Below are positions 16,914 to 24,866 of a stretch of DNA of 31,078 bases, piece by piece. Origin of the DNA: Tritrichomonas musculus (lineage: Eukaryota > Parabasalia > Tritrichomonadida > Tritrichomonadidae). A program made the position numbers and the translations under genes. The stretch lies in NCBI GenBank assembly GCA_039105265.1, contig JAPFFF010000211.1, positions 1-31,078 of the forward strand, read 5' to 3'. Position 1 is the stretch's first letter. Each line of letters begins with the position of its first letter. Below the pieces are notes generated by a model. That model was given only the letters and a program-made list of their open reading frames with translations, did no database searches and had not been told where the DNA came from.

Positions 16914-17193
16914 TAGTCCCGTCTGATTGGTTGAAAATGTCATTCTGGGAGTGAAAATGCGAAACTTTTTGAGAGTAAAAAATTGAATGATTTATTTTTA
17001 AGATTTAAAAAAATTGCTTTTTTTTTGTTTTCTGATTAAAATTAATATTTAAAATTAATGTATTCTTTATAGTAATATTGATTTATATATATATATGGAA
17101 TCAAAACCAAAAAATATAAAAAAAATGAAAGATATGAGATATCAAATGGTGTTGAAAAAAGATTAACAAAAATCAAAAATTTTGATTCAAATG
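16914..17193 (+). repeat. Left terminal inverted repeat of pogo-type element
   Basis: It begins TAGTCCCGTCTGATTGGTTG, contains AAACTTTTTGAGAG at 16962-16975 and an (AT)n run, and ends at ...TTGATTCAAATG. The match to the right repeat includes the length of the AT run. Confidence 0.9.
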
Positions 17194-17305
17194 GATTTGG
17201 AAGCGTTTATATTTATGAAATGCGTTTAAATTTAATACGTTTAACTATTTCGTATATAATTTTTTGGACGTTTGGAATTTGTAGATTTCTTCATTTTTTT
17301 TGTTG

Positions 17306-18628
17306 ATGCAATCTGTTGCAAGACCAACCAAATTCAAATGTATTGAAGCATTTGGAATAAACATTGGATCAATGGTCCATCAGTCATTTCTTTCTGCAGA
17401 ATTTAGAAATGCAATTACACTTCTTTGCCAAATAAAGTTTGTCAAAAAAATCGTTGAAAAAGCAACTGTTCAGCAAATATGCTTTTTATTTAATATATCA
17501 ACAAGACGTTATTATAAAGTACTTAATGATGTTCCATGCTCCAACTCTCCAGGAAAGCCGCAACCTCCATCACAGCAATTACTGACTGCAGAAGAAGAAA
17601 TTCACATCATCGGCTTAATTCACTCGCATCAGGTTGATAACGATTGCCTGACGAGTCGTGATCTTCGCCTCCTAGCCGCGGAACTATTAAAAATACGAAC
17701 AGGAGAAGAGCGATCTTTTTCACGGGAATGGTCCAGAAATTTTCTAAGAAGACATTCTGACCAAATTGATAAAACAAAAGCGTCTGCGGTTGACGACGAT
17801 AGAGCCAATATTGACCTTGATGAGGTCAAAAGATATATTCAACAAGTTGAAGAGGTTCTTGTAAGAAATCCAAATCCATACTTTTTGCTAAATATGGATG
17901 AAACAGGCTTCGGACGAAGGCCGGAGAAAGGAAAAAGGAAATCCGTTTTAATTTCAAAAAGCTGTCAAATTCATCCCTTTTGGAGAGAATGCACTGATAT
18001 ACATCACATCTCATTAGTCATGTGCGTAACAGCATCCTGTGATTATCTTCGCCCAATGCTGATCTCAACTCGAGCAAGGCATGATTCAGATATTTCTGAC
18101 ACTTTTTTTAAACGTTGGGCTGAATATACCAAAACCGAAAAAGGCTATCAGACATCAGTGTCAATGTTATATTGGGTTAAAAATGTTTTGGCTCCATACA
18201 TTCACCTGATGAGGGCAATAAAAGAAGAAAACTGCACATGTATATTGATTATTGACGGATGCTCTGCACATTTTAGTGAAGATGTGAAGAACGAAATTGA
18301 TAAAATTGGTGATGTAATTTTATTGCCAATTCCTCCACACTCTTCACATTTAACTCAAATGTTAGACGCAACCGTGTTCGGATCTTTGAAAAGAAGATAT
18401 GGGTCAACTCCTAGTAATTCAACTATCACTTCAAAATTCACAAGAAAACTGTTGCGCATTAAAACAGCATTACAAACTTGCATCACTGAAGAGCTTATCA
18501 GAAGTGGCTGGGAATCAACAGGTTTCAAATTAGAACTTGAAGATGGAGAAGTTAATAAAATAACATTTGATGATGGTTTTAAAAGAATGCTTCTTGCTGA
18601 AGCAAGTGGAGAATCCGAAAATCAATAA
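17306..18628 (+). CDS. pogo-type DDE_1 transposase (440 aa)
   Basis: Residues about 30-70 carry a helix-turn-helix (TVQQICFLFNISTRRYYKVL), and residues 90-155 form a second, CENP-B/Tc5-type DNA-binding region ending EWSRNFLRRH. The DDE core has D198 in LLNMDETGF, D317 in LIIDGCSAHF and D354 in HLTQMLDATVFGSLKRR, a second-to-third Asp spacing of 37, in the usual pogo range. The ATG at 17306 is chosen; TTG codons just before it are not starts. A TCATT initiator-like sequence lies about 16 bp upstream. The gene sits alone between 280-bp inverted repeats. It is unlike the decayed DDE gene at 3318-4864 except for the catalytic motifs. It is uninterrupted and probably functional. Confidence 0.9.
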   Translation: MQSVARPTKFKCIEAFGINIGSMVHQSFLSAEFRNAITLLCQIKFVKKIVEKATVQQICFLFNISTRRYYKVLNDVPCSNSPGKPQPPSQQLLTAEEEIHIIGLIHSHQVDNDCLTSRDLRLLAAELLKIRTGEERSFSREWSRNFLRRHSDQIDKTKASAVDDDRANIDLDEVKRYIQQVEEVLVRNPNPYFLLNMDETGFGRRPEKGKRKSVLISKSCQIHPFWRECTDIHHISLVMCVTASCDYLRPMLISTRARHDSDISDTFFKRWAEYTKTEKGYQTSVSMLYWVKNVLAPYIHLMRAIKEENCTCILIIDGCSAHFSEDVKNEIDKIGDVILLPIPPHSSHLTQMLDATVFGSLKRRYGSTPSNSTITSKFTRKLLRIKTALQTCITEELIRSGWESTGFKLELEDGEVNKITFDDGFKRMLLAEASGESENQ

Positions 18629-18706
18629 AAATGGAAAAAAGTAAAAATAACATTAAATAAATTCATTTGTTTTATATTTTTTCTCAACTATTTATTAATT
18701 TTATTT

Positions 18707-18986
18707 CATTTGAATCAAAATTTTTGATTTTTGTTAATCTTTTTTCAACACCATTTGATATCTCATATCTTTCATTTTTTTTATATTTTTTGGTTTTGAT
18801 TCCATATATATATATAAATCAATATTACTATAAAGAATACATTAATTTTAAATATTAATTTTAATCAGAAAACAAAAAAAAAGCAATTTTTTTAAATCTT
18901 AAAAATAAATCATTCAATTTTTTACTCTCAAAAAGTTTCGCATTTTCACTCCCAGAATGACATTTTCAACCAATCAGACGGGACTA
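18707..18986 (-). repeat. Right terminal inverted repeat of pogo-type element
   Basis: This is the inverted copy of 16914-17193, same length, with no differences noticed. A 63-codon open frame at 18667-18858 overlaps it and is not a gene. Confidence 0.9.
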
Positions 18987-19821
18987 TACTTAACTTTTTC
19001 AAAACATTTCAATCATCAATCTCTTTTCAAATTTTCGAATAATAAAGTTTGATTCAAAAGCTTGGGAAAAGTTTTCCAAAACAACAAAGCTAATATCTAG
19101 ATATTGGCCTTGAAGTATTGAAAATCGATATCAAAAACGTCACTTTTTTACATCTGATACTCTATTATTAGTTTAAAAAACTGTTATCGAGATAATAGAT
19201 TATCATGATATTAAGTATGAAATGTGATATGAAAATAATTGCAAACTTGATTTGTCCAAGATCGAAATTGATATTTTGGTATTTAAAATATTTAAATAAA
19301 AATAATAGAATGCATTAATGTTTATTTTAAGATTAAAATCAAAAAATGCATTCTTGCTTATAAGATATTAGAGATTAAATTATGATCATAAGTTTATCAA
19401 AAAGTTTTAATTAAATTTCTGATATCAAAAGATGTGAATAAATATCTTCGATCTCTTAAATCGATCTCAAGTATCAGTGTATATTTATTTATCGATATCA
19501 AAAAGTAAATCAATTATCGATCTCGAGAATCGGAAAATAACAAACCTATCTAGAGATAGTATTATCCTATTTGTCTTATGCTTGATGCTAGATTTTCTAA
19601 AAACACTGAAAAAATTGAATATCATACCAAGCTCTTTGAATCCAACTTTACAATTTCATGATAAAGTGACAATCAATCAGGATAATATTTATTTTATCAC
19701 ACTCAATAGAAATATTTCTATATGTATTATCAAATGCAATCCTTTTTTTTGAGACCATTACTTAATTTTTTCTGTTAATGTTGAATAATTTGAAAAGAAA
19801 ATCACTCAATTTTAAATATAA
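18987..19821. other. AT-rich intergenic region between transposon and protease gene
   Basis: No convincing gene is seen. The sequence repeatedly uses ATCGAT, GATATC and TCAAAAA combinations (for example ATCGATATCAAAAA near 19126 and TATCGATATCAAAAAG near 19490). A 91-codon frame at 19477-19752 has low-complexity Ile/Leu-rich composition and is not called. Near the end, TCACTCA at about 19803 resembles the trichomonad initiator (TCA-pyrimidine-T/A) and lies about 18 bp before the next ATG. Confidence 0.4.
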
Positions 19822-20481
19822 ATGACATCTTCCTCAAAACCAGAATATGTTGCTAGCCTTGGTGACGTGATTGTTCAACAATATGATATTAATACTTTAT
19901 CAAGACCATACAGCTGGGTAAATGATGCTATTATTCATATTTATGGAAGAATGCTAGAAAAAAATATTAATAATATGGATTCTGGAGTATCAAAAAAGAT
20001 TTTATTCGTAGCACCATGCACGGTTCAATTTATACGATTTTTCCAAATCGATGAAGATGTTCAAGAATGCCTTCAAGCTTTGAACATTAATGATTTTGAT
20101 ACTGTTTTCTTTCCAATAACTAATGGAACTAGTTTCACAGCAAGAGGAAATCATTGGAGTTTACTTATATTTTTACCTTCATTAAACTCTTTTCTTTATT
20201 GCGATTCTGTTTTGAGTCATGGAAATATGCCAATGGCATGTTCACTCATTAAAAGGATTGAATCTCTTTTGCTTTATAAACAAACAGAACTAATAGAATT
20301 AAACTTACCGAGCCAAGATAATTCATATGATTGTGGTGTTTTTATAATGGCTTATATGGAATATTATGCAAAACATGGCAATTTCGATGAAATTGGAAAT
20401 CATGTCAATCAAGACAAAATGAATGAATTTCGTAAAGAAATTACACAACAAATTAAAAATCTAGGTGTTGAAAAAAGTTGA
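19822..20481 (+). CDS. NEDP1/SENP8-type cysteine protease, putative deneddylase (219 aa)
   Basis: This is a C48 (Ulp1/SENP) family cysteine peptidase, expected to remove NEDD8 or a related ubiquitin-like modifier from targets such as cullins. The catalytic set is visible: H111 in GNHWSLLIFL, D128 in LYCDSV, Q165 in LPSQDN and C171 in SYDCGVFIM. Length and landmarks match metazoan SENP8 (about 212 aa): an early SWVND block, APCTVQFIRF, HWSLL, then NSYDCG. It consists only of the catalytic domain, without the long N-terminal extensions of SUMO proteases, which favours NEDP1. A SUMO or other specificity cannot be excluded from sequence alone. The ATG at 19822 follows a TCACT initiator-like motif by about 18 bp. 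The stop is TGA. There is no signal peptide or membrane segment, so it is cytosolic or nuclear. Confidence 0.85.
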   Translation: MTSSSKPEYVASLGDVIVQQYDINTLSRPYSWVNDAIIHIYGRMLEKNINNMDSGVSKKILFVAPCTVQFIRFFQIDEDVQECLQALNINDFDTVFFPITNGTSFTARGNHWSLLIFLPSLNSFLYCDSVLSHGNMPMACSLIKRIESLLLYKQTELIELNLPSQDNSYDCGVFIMAYMEYYAKHGNFDEIGNHVNQDKMNEFRKEITQQIKNLGVEKS

Positions 20482-21100
20482 AAATGGTAATGATGCCTTC
20501 TCCTTTGTCATTGATTTTTGATAATGTATGCTCATACTAATATATACATGTAGAAACTACTTGTAATGAGGAATTAAGTACTTTACAACTTATTCTATTG
20601 TTTTTGATGAAGTTGATAATCAATCATTTTATTTTTAATGATTATCTTTATATAAAAACATTTTCTTTTATATACCTAATGCTATTAAAAAAACATCAAA
20701 ATTACTTTTTTGATTTGGTATTGTAAATATATTTTTTTTTTTTTTTGATAATTGTACCTAATGCTAATAATAATAATAATAAATATGGTGAAAAATACGA
20801 TATATCATTCAATTTGGTGATTTGTCAAATCAAAAAAGTTGTTTTGATGTTTTTTTAATAGAAAAAATGGGAAGAAAATTTTATTTGACCATTTTTTTAT
20901 TGAATATTTTCTATATTTGAAGAATTTTTGATTTGTATTTGAAAAATTGATTATCGATTTTTTGTATTTGTGAGCATTTGATTTGCTATAAATATCTCCA
21001 TTGAAAAATTGAATGAATGAGTTAATAATGTATTCAATTGTGCACTATGATGCACCAATAAATCATAAAAAAAATGTTAGATGATGAATCAATTTGAATT
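20482..21100. other. Intergenic region with a MITE-like inverted repeat and AAT microsatellite
   Basis: This AT-rich region lies between two plus-strand genes. It contains the 180-bp inverted-repeat structure at 20682-20861 and an (AAT)n microsatellite near 20764-20782. No gene is recognised. The last 240 bp should include the promoter of the SAPS-type gene. Confidence 0.4.
20682..20861. repeat. MITE-like 180-bp inverted-repeat element
   Basis: Arms 20682-20717 and 20826-20861 are 36-bp inverted copies with two mismatches, starting CTATTAAAAAAACATCAAAA. The central 108 bp is A/T-rich with a poly-T run and an AAT microsatellite. A TA dinucleotide sits symmetrically near each arm end (20683-20684 and 20859-20860), consistent with a small non-autonomous Tc1/mariner-type element. 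It shares no obvious terminal sequence with the pogo element at 16914. A transcribed hairpin is an alternative. Confidence 0.5.
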
Positions 21101-22663
21101 ATGGATCGCCAAAAACTGCAAATCTGGGCATTACCTGTTATTCAAACAATTTCTATTGAACAGATGCTAGCTACCCCAATTGAAAATGGATATCTTTTCC
21201 ATCAACCTAAATATTTTTATAATTATATTGCAGATCATGCTTCTGAATTTCTAGATATAGCCATCAATGAAAATCTTACACATCAAGATTTTATTTTTGG
21301 TGACAAAGGCAATGGAACTGCTGAAGGAGAAAAAAGCCGCAATTCATTTTTATTACTATCAAATTCTCCAAAGAATGTTATGGACGAATTACTTGTTGAA
21401 GGAAGATTTCTCATTAAGGCAACAACTATTCTTACTCAGGTTTGCACGTATTCTTCATACCATCTTGCCAAATCACTTGCAAGCCGTGTTGCATCAATCT
21501 TTACTAATATTATTACCAAGACAAAAGATAAAGATATAATTGTTGATTCAGTTGGATTCCTTACACATATGATTCGATTCATGGAAGATCCTGTCATCTT
21601 TGATCTTTTTCATTTAATGGTTTCAATAAATGACGATTTCAAAGAAATGCAGGGCCTTTTAAGTCAAGTCAAATTATATGAATTTGTATTAGATGAATTG
21701 TCATCTGATGCTGCAAATGATCCTGTAGCTCTTATTGAAAAGCAGAAGAATCTTTGCATATTTATCCAAGATTGCCTGAAGAATCCTATCCTCCGCGATT
21801 CTTTCCAAAATGAAAAAATTCTAAAGAAGCTCACTGAAATGCTTAAATACAAACAGAATGTTTTGGTATCTCAATCATCTTTCGAATATGGAAATATTGA
21901 AATTAGACTCATAAATAATATCTGGGAAGCATTATCTCTTATTCCATGCAGAAAACTTATGCCAAAGATGCAAGACATTACTTCTTTATCAATTGGTGTT
22001 ATTAAGCATTTGACCGAGTCCACCATTTCACAGGATATACCTAGCATTCAAACAATTGAATACAATGCACATAAATTTATTCGTAAGTATCATGTTTGTG
22101 CTTTTGACTTAATATCCAAAGTAGCAATTTTGAATCCTTCAACAATTGATATAAATGGTAGAAATATATTAATTCAATCAACTCTTAAAACGATTGATGC
22201 CTTCCCAAATTCTACTAATCTTATTACAGCAGCTTTCCGTGTTGTTAAGTCTTCATTGCTTTGCAGCGAATTTGCAAAAATGATGGTTGAGACTTTGATG
22301 CCAAAAATGATTTCACTTGCAAGATCATCATTGCGAACAGCTGCTTCAGCTGCAGCAACTCATTTCCTTGCAGACATGGATAAAACTAAATCTTCTAGTA
22401 CAATGATTAACAGTTTCCTGACAACGAATAACCAATATATGTCTTTTTACCAATCATACTTTAAACACTATTTGGAAGAAGCTTATGTTCCATATGGAGG
22501 CCCTGTTTCCAAATGTGTTAGATTCGAAATAGAAAAGGCCAAGAAAATGAAACAAAAATTGGAACAGAAGATCCTTAAAAAGCTTAAGAAAAGTAGCGAT
22601 CACTTGGAAAAGAAAGCAGATCATGACTCAATCAATTTGAAGAAAGAAAACATTGTCTATTGA
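21101..22663 (+). CDS. SAPS-type (PP6 regulatory subunit / SIT4-associated) helical-repeat protein (520 aa)
   Basis: This is an all-helical protein whose order of segments follows the SAPS domain of PP6 regulatory subunits. Residues 15-55 give an N-terminal helix pair (SIEQML...FYNYIADHASEFLDIAI). Residues 80-115 contain a block with FLLLSNSPKNVMDELL. Residues 120-180 are helices with YHLAKSLASRVASIFTNII, then PVIFDLFHLMVSI, comparable to the AIMDLLLRLL segment of human PP6R. Such proteins bind and target the PP6/Sit4 phosphatase. Assignment is by eye, so ARM/HEAT-like alternatives remain. The C-terminal 40 residues are highly Lys-rich and coiled-coil-like (KKMKQKLEQKILKKLKK). The ATG at 21101 is the first good start and the stop is TGA. 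The next gene starts 136 bp downstream on the same strand. Confidence 0.75.
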   Translation: MDRQKLQIWALPVIQTISIEQMLATPIENGYLFHQPKYFYNYIADHASEFLDIAINENLTHQDFIFGDKGNGTAEGEKSRNSFLLLSNSPKNVMDELLVEGRFLIKATTILTQVCTYSSYHLAKSLASRVASIFTNIITKTKDKDIIVDSVGFLTHMIRFMEDPVIFDLFHLMVSINDDFKEMQGLLSQVKLYEFVLDELSSDAANDPVALIEKQKNLCIFIQDCLKNPILRDSFQNEKILKKLTEMLKYKQNVLVSQSSFEYGNIEIRLINNIWEALSLIPCRKLMPKMQDITSLSIGVIKHLTESTISQDIPSIQTIEYNAHKFIRKYHVCAFDLISKVAILNPSTIDINGRNILIQSTLKTIDAFPNSTNLITAAFRVVKSSLLCSEFAKMMVETLMPKMISLARSSLRTAASAAATHFLADMDKTKSSSTMINSFLTTNNQYMSFYQSYFKHYLEEAYVPYGGPVSKCVRFEIEKAKKMKQKLEQKILKKLKKSSDHLEKKADHDSINLKKENIVY

Positions 22664-22799
22664 TTTTTTTAATGATATAGTATATTTTTTTTTATTTTGT
22701 TTTTATAAATATTACATCCTATTTATTCTTTTATTTCTTTGGTTTCAATGATTGTTTCTATGAAAAAATTTTCAAACAAACTTTATCAAAATTAGGATA

Positions 22800-23306
22800 A
22801 TGGAGAACCTAATTCATCAATCTTTTTGGGGAGTTGCTGTTACCCCAAACGAAGTTGTCACATTAGAACCTCTTGATAATCGTTATACTGTAATAACAGG
22901 AGCTGTTTTAGCTGATTATGATCAGTCTAATATTAATCAGACTTCTATTCTTTCAGGAACTGTTCACACAACAGTTATCGATAAAATAGTTCCAACCGAA
23001 AGTTTTGATCCAGAATCTGTTGTACAAACCAATTTCGCATATCTTATTCCAGAAAAAGCTGAGCATGTAAAAATGAATCATTTATTTTCACCATTATCAA
23101 AAGTTGAACTTAAAATAAGTGGCCCTCATACAGTTTATGTATCTGGTAAATATCTTCCTGTTGACCTTGATGATGAAGAAGAAGAGGATATTACTGATCT
23201 TGACGACTCTGATGAAAATTTAAATGAAGACGAACTCAAACAAAAACTTAAAAACAAATACATACAAGAACCAAAAGATGACAGTGATAACAATGACGAT
23301 GAATAA
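22800..23306 (+). CDS. Nucleoplasmin-like (NPL) histone chaperone with acidic tail (168 aa)
   Basis: The protein begins near its N-terminus with FWGVAVTPNEVVTLEP, the hallmark of the nucleoplasmin-like fold in FKBP39/46 and plant HD2 proteins (FWG-x-x-V-x-P-G). A beta-rich domain follows over residues 8-122, with AYLIPEKAEHVKMNHLFSP (the usual cluster before the last strands) and VELKISGPHTVYVSGKYLP closing it. Residues 122-168 are a strongly acidic tract (DLDDEEEEDITDLDDSDE and a later DDSDNNDDE), as expected for histone or ribosome-assembly chaperones. There is no peptidyl-prolyl isomerase domain, so this is a stand-alone NPL protein. It probably acts in the nucleus or nucleolus, binding histones or basic ribosomal proteins. 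The stop TAA is directly followed by A, giving the TAAA configuration used in trichomonad polyadenylation signals. Confidence 0.8.
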   Translation: MENLIHQSFWGVAVTPNEVVTLEPLDNRYTVITGAVLADYDQSNINQTSILSGTVHTTVIDKIVPTESFDPESVVQTNFAYLIPEKAEHVKMNHLFSPLSKVELKISGPHTVYVSGKYLPVDLDDEEEEDITDLDDSDENLNEDELKQKLKNKYIQEPKDDSDNNDDE

Positions 23307-23482
23307 ATTATATTATATATTATTGTCTTTAATAAATAATAAAGCCTTAATTAACGTAAATAAATCAACCTACATGAGCCTTTTTAAATAGTAGATTATT
23401 AGCTATTCTTCAAATACTTTATTTTAAAAATAATAAAAATTAATAATATAACAAAAAAAACAAAAAACAAAATAATAGGTTT

Positions 23483-24622
23483 CTATTTGGGACTGGCTTC
23501 ATTTCCTCTTGCTGATGATTGCCCTGAAGTACGTCCCGATAACCTTGAGCTGTTCTGCGATGACTTTTTCCCTGAATTAGGGTTTTTTTGCCTTCTAGAA
23601 CTTGATTGAGCACTACTTGAAGCAGAACCAGCGCCTGTTAACTTTCTTGCCATCACAGATGACATTTGACCTAATCTATTTGAATTCCCAGCACTTCCAT
23701 TTGGGTTTCCACCAGCGTTTTTATTACGTGGGGAGTTTGCTGTAGATGATACACTTGATGAAGAACGAGAAGACCGAGAAGCAGACCTTTTCTGTTGAAA
23801 ATTTTGTGAAGCTGTTTCAAGCGACGTTGGTGGTGGTTTTTGCTGACTATCTCGAATTATTTCATCGATCATCTGTTTAATGTTAAAAATGGCTTCTTCT
23901 TTTACCTCGTCATCTGCAACAAGTGAATTACATCTAATTTCTGCTCTTTGCCGTATTAAATTAACGCCACTTTCGAACCTCTGCTCTGTTTCTTTAATTC
24001 TCATTTGGATTTCACCAGTAAGATTACTAATTTCATCATCATATTTTTGAGTTATATGCTCAATTGCTTCTTGTTGCTTTGCTGCAAGCATTGATCGAGA
24101 GTGCTCAAACTCTTTATCAATTTTCTTCTTTCTTTCTTCAAGCTCGTTTTCACCTGCTGCACGAGCTTGATCACGAAGATCTCGCGCATCATCGTAACGC
24201 CCAGCAACCGCAGCAGCTTTTGCCTTTTCTAGTAATTCTATTTGATCAGGAACTTCCCTTTCTGCTTCTCGTAACAAAGCTATCCCGTGCGATTTATCAA
24301 TGCTTCTTAATTCTTTTCCATGCTGAATTTGCGTTTTATCTATGAGATCTTGGTAAGTTGCGTTTAGTTGTGATTCCGTTTTTTGATTATATTCGTTGAT
24401 TTCGTTTCGAATTTTCCTGTATTTCTGAATGTGTTCCCGAAGATCTTTGCTAATTTCGGATTTAATTTTTTCTATTCTTTCTGATATGATTTGTTCATTT
24501 TGTTCTTGTATTTGTTCATCATATTTTTGAGCTGCATCAAAATCTAAAGCTTGAATTGCGAGTTTCTTCTTATTCCGAAGTTCGGTTAATTTATCGTTAG
24601 CGATTAATGATGATATAGACAT
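23483..24622 (-). CDS. Coiled-coil protein with basic Ser-rich tail (379 aa)
   Basis: I do not recognise a named family. Residues 1-265 are almost continuous charged helix. Two helical hairpins have a UVR-like look: LAIQALDFDAAQKYDEQI (residues 21-38) and AAAVAGRYDDARDLRDQARA (around 137-156), both with the pattern Ala-x-aromatic-x-x-Ala. The remaining helix is rich in Glu, Lys, Arg and Gln, consistent with an elongated coiled coil. Residues 270-379 are low complexity, rich in Ser, Asn, Arg and Gly with many RSSRSS/SSR steps, and could be a phosphorylated or microtubule- or nucleic-acid-binding tail. The ATG at 24622 is first in frame and the stop is TAG. It is divergent from the DZIP1-like gene with 244 bp between the starts, and convergent with the NPL gene. 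A cytoskeletal role is guesswork. Confidence 0.75.
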   Translation of the reverse strand: MSISSLIANDKLTELRNKKKLAIQALDFDAAQKYDEQIQEQNEQIISERIEKIKSEISKDLREHIQKYRKIRNEINEYNQKTESQLNATYQDLIDKTQIQHGKELRSIDKSHGIALLREAEREVPDQIELLEKAKAAAVAGRYDDARDLRDQARAAGENELEERKKKIDKEFEHSRSMLAAKQQEAIEHITQKYDDEISNLTGEIQMRIKETEQRFESGVNLIRQRAEIRCNSLVADDEVKEEAIFNIKQMIDEIIRDSQQKPPPTSLETASQNFQQKRSASRSSRSSSSVSSTANSPRNKNAGGNPNGSAGNSNRLGQMSSVMARKLTGAGSASSSAQSSSRRQKNPNSGKKSSQNSSRLSGRTSGQSSARGNEASPK

Positions 24623-24866
24623 AAAATAAAAAACTGCTTATAAGGCTAATTTTTTCAAAGAATTATTACATTCAAATTTTTTTAATGAATGTTTTTGGAT
24701 AAATATCCTAATATATAAACATTAAATAAATATTTAATTTTAGTATTTAAATAATTAATTATTAATAGATTATAAAATGACATTTAATTCAAAAAACTAC
24801 AAAAGCATTCAGAAAAATCAACATTTTTTATAGATATTTCTAATTTTAAAACGTACTTCAAATTGA
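24623..24866. promoter_or_regulatory. Shared divergent 5' region of the coiled-coil and DZIP1-like genes
   Basis: Two host genes start head to head across these 244 bp, so promoters for both must lie here. The sequence is very A/T-rich, with no clear TCA-pyrimidine initiator next to either ATG and no recognisable binding site. The call rests on gene arrangement only. Confidence 0.4.

Larger units (their letters stand above)
16914..18986 (+). mobile_element. Complete pogo-type (Tc1/mariner superfamily) DNA transposon
   Basis: Terminal inverted repeats of 280 bp (16914-17193 and 18707-18986) look identical throughout, starting TAGTCCCGTCTGATTGG. The ends are flanked by TA on each side (16912-16913 and 18987-18988), the target duplication typical of Tc1/mariner/pogo elements. 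The tandem TATA makes the exact boundary uncertain by two bases. One intact transposase gene (17306-18628) fills the centre. The 2.07-kb size, matching repeats and open gene indicate a recent, possibly active copy. Confidence 0.9.

Noticed and set aside
18667-18858. 63-codon frame downstream of the pogo transposase
   Set aside because: It overlaps the right terminal inverted repeat and has a hydrophobic A/T-driven composition.
19477-19752. 91-codon frame before the protease gene
   Set aside because: Ile/Leu/Asn-rich noise composition with no motif, in intergenic DNA just upstream of a well-supported gene.
19822-20481. Adenovirus-type or Polinton cysteine protease
   Set aside because: The landmarks (SWVND, HWSLL, NSYDCG) and length fit cellular NEDP1/SENP8, and no mobile-element genes surround it.
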